From positions 1 through 14,301 of the forward strand of contig CAYQTE010000093.1 in assembly GCA_964420285.1 (NCBI GenBank): a DNA stretch of 14,301 nt. Direction: 5' to 3'. Below the pieces are notes generated by a model, which was not told the origin of the DNA, did not search any database, and saw nothing but the letters and a program-made list of their open reading frames with translations. Positions 12,974 to 14,301 of this stretch are shown here, piece after piece (the first letter of the stretch is position 1; the number at the start of each line of letters is the position of its first letter). This DNA is from CAYQTE01 sp964420285. GTDB lineage: Bacteria > Planctomycetota > Phycisphaerae > Tepidisphaerales > Tepidisphaeraceae. A program made the translations under genes and the position numbers.

Positions 12974-13572
12974 GCCACAAAGAGGTTATGCAGCTCCGAT
13001 CGCGATGGTCGGGGGCACAGATCGAATCGATTAACCGTTTGCTCGCAACTGGTAACGTGGAGACGATTATTGCACCGACGCTTCCGGTCGGCGGTATCGC
13101 GATGCGCGACTTGCGGGGCATCAAAATCGTTGAGCCAATTGATGGTGTGGTGCTTCGCCGTATCGATTTCTCGTATTGTACTACGGGAGCCGCTGGAAGT
13201 ATAATTTCTCCATGCCTTGAGGAGTGCGCCTTTGTCGGAGCAGACCTGCGGGAAACGAACATCGGTAACCGCGTTGTGCGATGTGACTTTTCGGATGCGG
13301 GGTTTCATGTTCTATATGGAATTTACGAAAACTGCAGATTTCATGGTGCGGACCTAGTTGGCGCGAAAGGAAGCAAGTTAGTGTTTACAGGGTGTGATTT
13401 TACGGAAGCGAATTGGAGGAAGGCAACGATACTGCGGAGTAGATTCGACCATTGTATTTGGGATCGATGTAGGTTTCGTAGCGGCTCGTTTGGTTTCTGT
13501 CACTTCATCGGCGGGCGCCCCGACCCCGCTGCCTTGGGCAATACAATGGTCGGTGAAGCCGTGTATGAATAG
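12970..13572 (+). CDS. Pentapeptide-repeat protein, possible immunity protein
   Basis: 200-residue protein. Residues about 62-180 are pentapeptide-type repeats with the A(D/N)L/xF spacing: LRRIDFSYC, LEECAFVGADLRETNIGN, VVRCDFSDAGF, YENCRFHGADLVGAK, FTGCDFTEANWRKATILRS, FDHCIWDRCRFRSGSFGFC. These would form a right-handed four-sided beta-helix. The first ~60 residues are a separate segment with a probable helix (EVMQLRSRWSGAQIESINRL). The family includes gyrase-protecting and immunity-like members, so a protective role is possible but inferred. The start ATG 12970 overlaps the stop of the upstream frame (ATGA); no good independent ribosome site is seen, which supports coupling. It is unusually rich in Cys and aromatics and AT-richer than neighbours. 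Confidence 0.85.
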   Translation: MSHKEVMQLRSRWSGAQIESINRLLATGNVETIIAPTLPVGGIAMRDLRGIKIVEPIDGVVLRRIDFSYCTTGAAGSIISPCLEECAFVGADLRETNIGNRVVRCDFSDAGFHVLYGIYENCRFHGADLVGAKGSKLVFTGCDFTEANWRKATILRSRFDHCIWDRCRFRSGSFGFCHFIGGRPDPAALGNTMVGEAVYE

Positions 13573-13578
13573 GGCATG

Positions 13579-13602
13579 GAACGGGGACGGGGATCGTTTT
13601 CG
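13579..13602 (+). repeat. Possible degenerate fourth REP-like unit
   Basis: GAACGGGGACG, five bases, then CGTTTTCG. This is the same core and nearly the same spacing as the REP unit at 1703-1752 read on the minus strand, but the following hairpin half is not preserved. It lies just after the pentapeptide gene, in a 254-bp gap that otherwise holds only GC-rich sequence without a recognisable signal. Confidence 0.3.
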
Positions 13603-13826
13603 TATTGGATTCCGTATTATTGCTACAGCGTGGCCAGCGGCGGCCGCGGGGGGAGTCCGCCTGGCGGGGAGTGCCGCGGGCGGTCGGGCAGCCGCGGTGA
13701 GGTGACGAACTGCCGGGAATGGCGCCATGCGTGCCGCCAGAGCAGGGCCTGTTGCCTGCGGGGATTTCAGTGGCTTTGGCGGGTGGGTTGCGTGTATTAT
13801 TGGTCGGATCGAGTGGAGGTTTTGGC

Positions 13827-14108
13827 ATGGCCAGGACGATTCAGGATTGGATGCACGAAGGCGACGAGCTTTACGATTCGACCATGCGCGATTGCGAGGA
13901 TCTGGAAAGCCAGATTCGCGAACTCGAGCAACGACTGGCCGACAAGCATAACGAAGTCAACCGCCTGGCGCAGATTCTGGGCAAGCCGCTGGCGCACAAC
14001 GGCCGGCGCGTGACGGCGCAGATTGTGGACGACACGGTGGCGCAAGTGACCGCGAATTCGCAGGTTTCGATCGCGCGAGCACTCTCGGGGCGGGCGCTGC
14101 CGAGGTAG
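13827..14108 (+). CDS. Small coiled-coil protein of unknown function
   Basis: 93-residue hydrophilic cytoplasmic protein. Residues about 7-50 (DWMHEGDELYDSTMRDCEDL, then ESQIRELEQRLADKHNEVNR) form a strongly predicted coiled coil with heptad leucines and isoleucines. A short linker follows (ILGKPLAHNGRR), then an amphipathic C-terminal part (AQIVDDTVAQVTANSQVSIA). There is no signal peptide or membrane segment. ATG 13827 has GGAGG 7 nt upstream, which decides against longer in-frame extensions (13719) that have no such site. Codon use is GC-rich like the chromosomal genes, unlike the two modules just upstream, so this probably marks the return to the core chromosome. I do not recognise the family; oligomerisation is the only supported property. 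Confidence 0.85.
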   Translation: MARTIQDWMHEGDELYDSTMRDCEDLESQIRELEQRLADKHNEVNRLAQILGKPLAHNGRRVTAQIVDDTVAQVTANSQVSIARALSGRALPR

Positions 14109-14115
14109 GAATTCT

Positions 14116-14254
14116 CACCGCGGAGGCGCCAAGGGCGCAGAGAAGAAGGCAGAATTGGCAAATTTCAGATGCGGGATTTGAAATTCTCTGTTGAGGCCAG
14201 ATGCGGGGGCCTGTCTGATTCCATTGCATTTCACTCGGCGTCCTCCGCGTCTCG
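14116..14254. repeat. Inverted-repeat intergenic element
   Basis: CACCGCGGAGGCGCCAAGGG (from 14116) and the reverse complement of 14232-14254, which reads CGAGACGCGGAGGACGCCGA, share GCGGAGG followed by GCC-AG. They face each other about 90 bp apart. Such 'CGCGGAGG..GC..AG' palindromes are common dispersed repeats in environmental bacterial genomes. The stretch between, and on to the window end, shows no gene. Confidence 0.5.
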
Positions 14255-14301
14255 TATGTTCAAAGAGGCCAAGAAATGTTCTACTGCCGGTCGTCGTGTT
14301 T

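Noticed and set aside
1..14301. CRISPR array, rRNA or complete insertion sequence other than the RAYT
   Set aside because: No regularly spaced direct repeats with unique spacers, no rRNA signature and no DDE transposase motifs were seen on either strand.

Overview
The window looks like a GC-rich bacterial chromosome segment. The secreted GH27 galactosidase with an NPCBM domain, the REP-type transposase, the very large DUF4011-type helicase and the many dispersed palindromic repeats would suit a planctomycete-like (perhaps Phycisphaerae) genome. That placement rests on gene style only and is tentative.

Layout. (1) 1-661: a minus-strand tRNA-Arg(CCU) and a divergent stand-alone macrodomain protein. 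(2) 907-1827: a REP-associated transposase (RAYT) framed by inverted REP-like units, one on its 3' side and two on its 5' side. Its HUH metal-binding motif is lost. (3) 1819-3597: an exported ankyrin-repeat protein made of two duplicated halves, whose stop codon lies inside a REP unit. (4) 3799-10797, minus strand: a secreted alpha-galactosidase followed 12 nt later by a 1652-residue SF1 helicase with a Vsr-like nuclease domain, a candidate defence gene. (5) 10868-13572, plus strand: an accessory patch that is visibly AT-richer in its genes. Two copies of a ~186-bp promoter-leader repeat each precede a small module. The first holds the tail of a polymorphic toxin and a probable immunity gene. 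The second holds an unknown 99-residue protein overlapping a pentapeptide-repeat protein. A MITE-like palindromic element lies between them, with a half copy upstream. (6) 13827-14301: a small coiled-coil protein and another inverted-repeat element.

How it may fit together. The same promoter and leader (TTGCAC-N16-TAAAAT, a GC stem-loop, then AAAGACATGGAA) occurs three times: before the ankyrin gene on the minus strand and before both plus-strand modules. My reading is that a mobile or recombining promoter-leader cassette drives orphan immunity-like genes. The similarity is seen directly; the function is inference. The galactosidase and helicase probably share a transcript, although their products act in different compartments.
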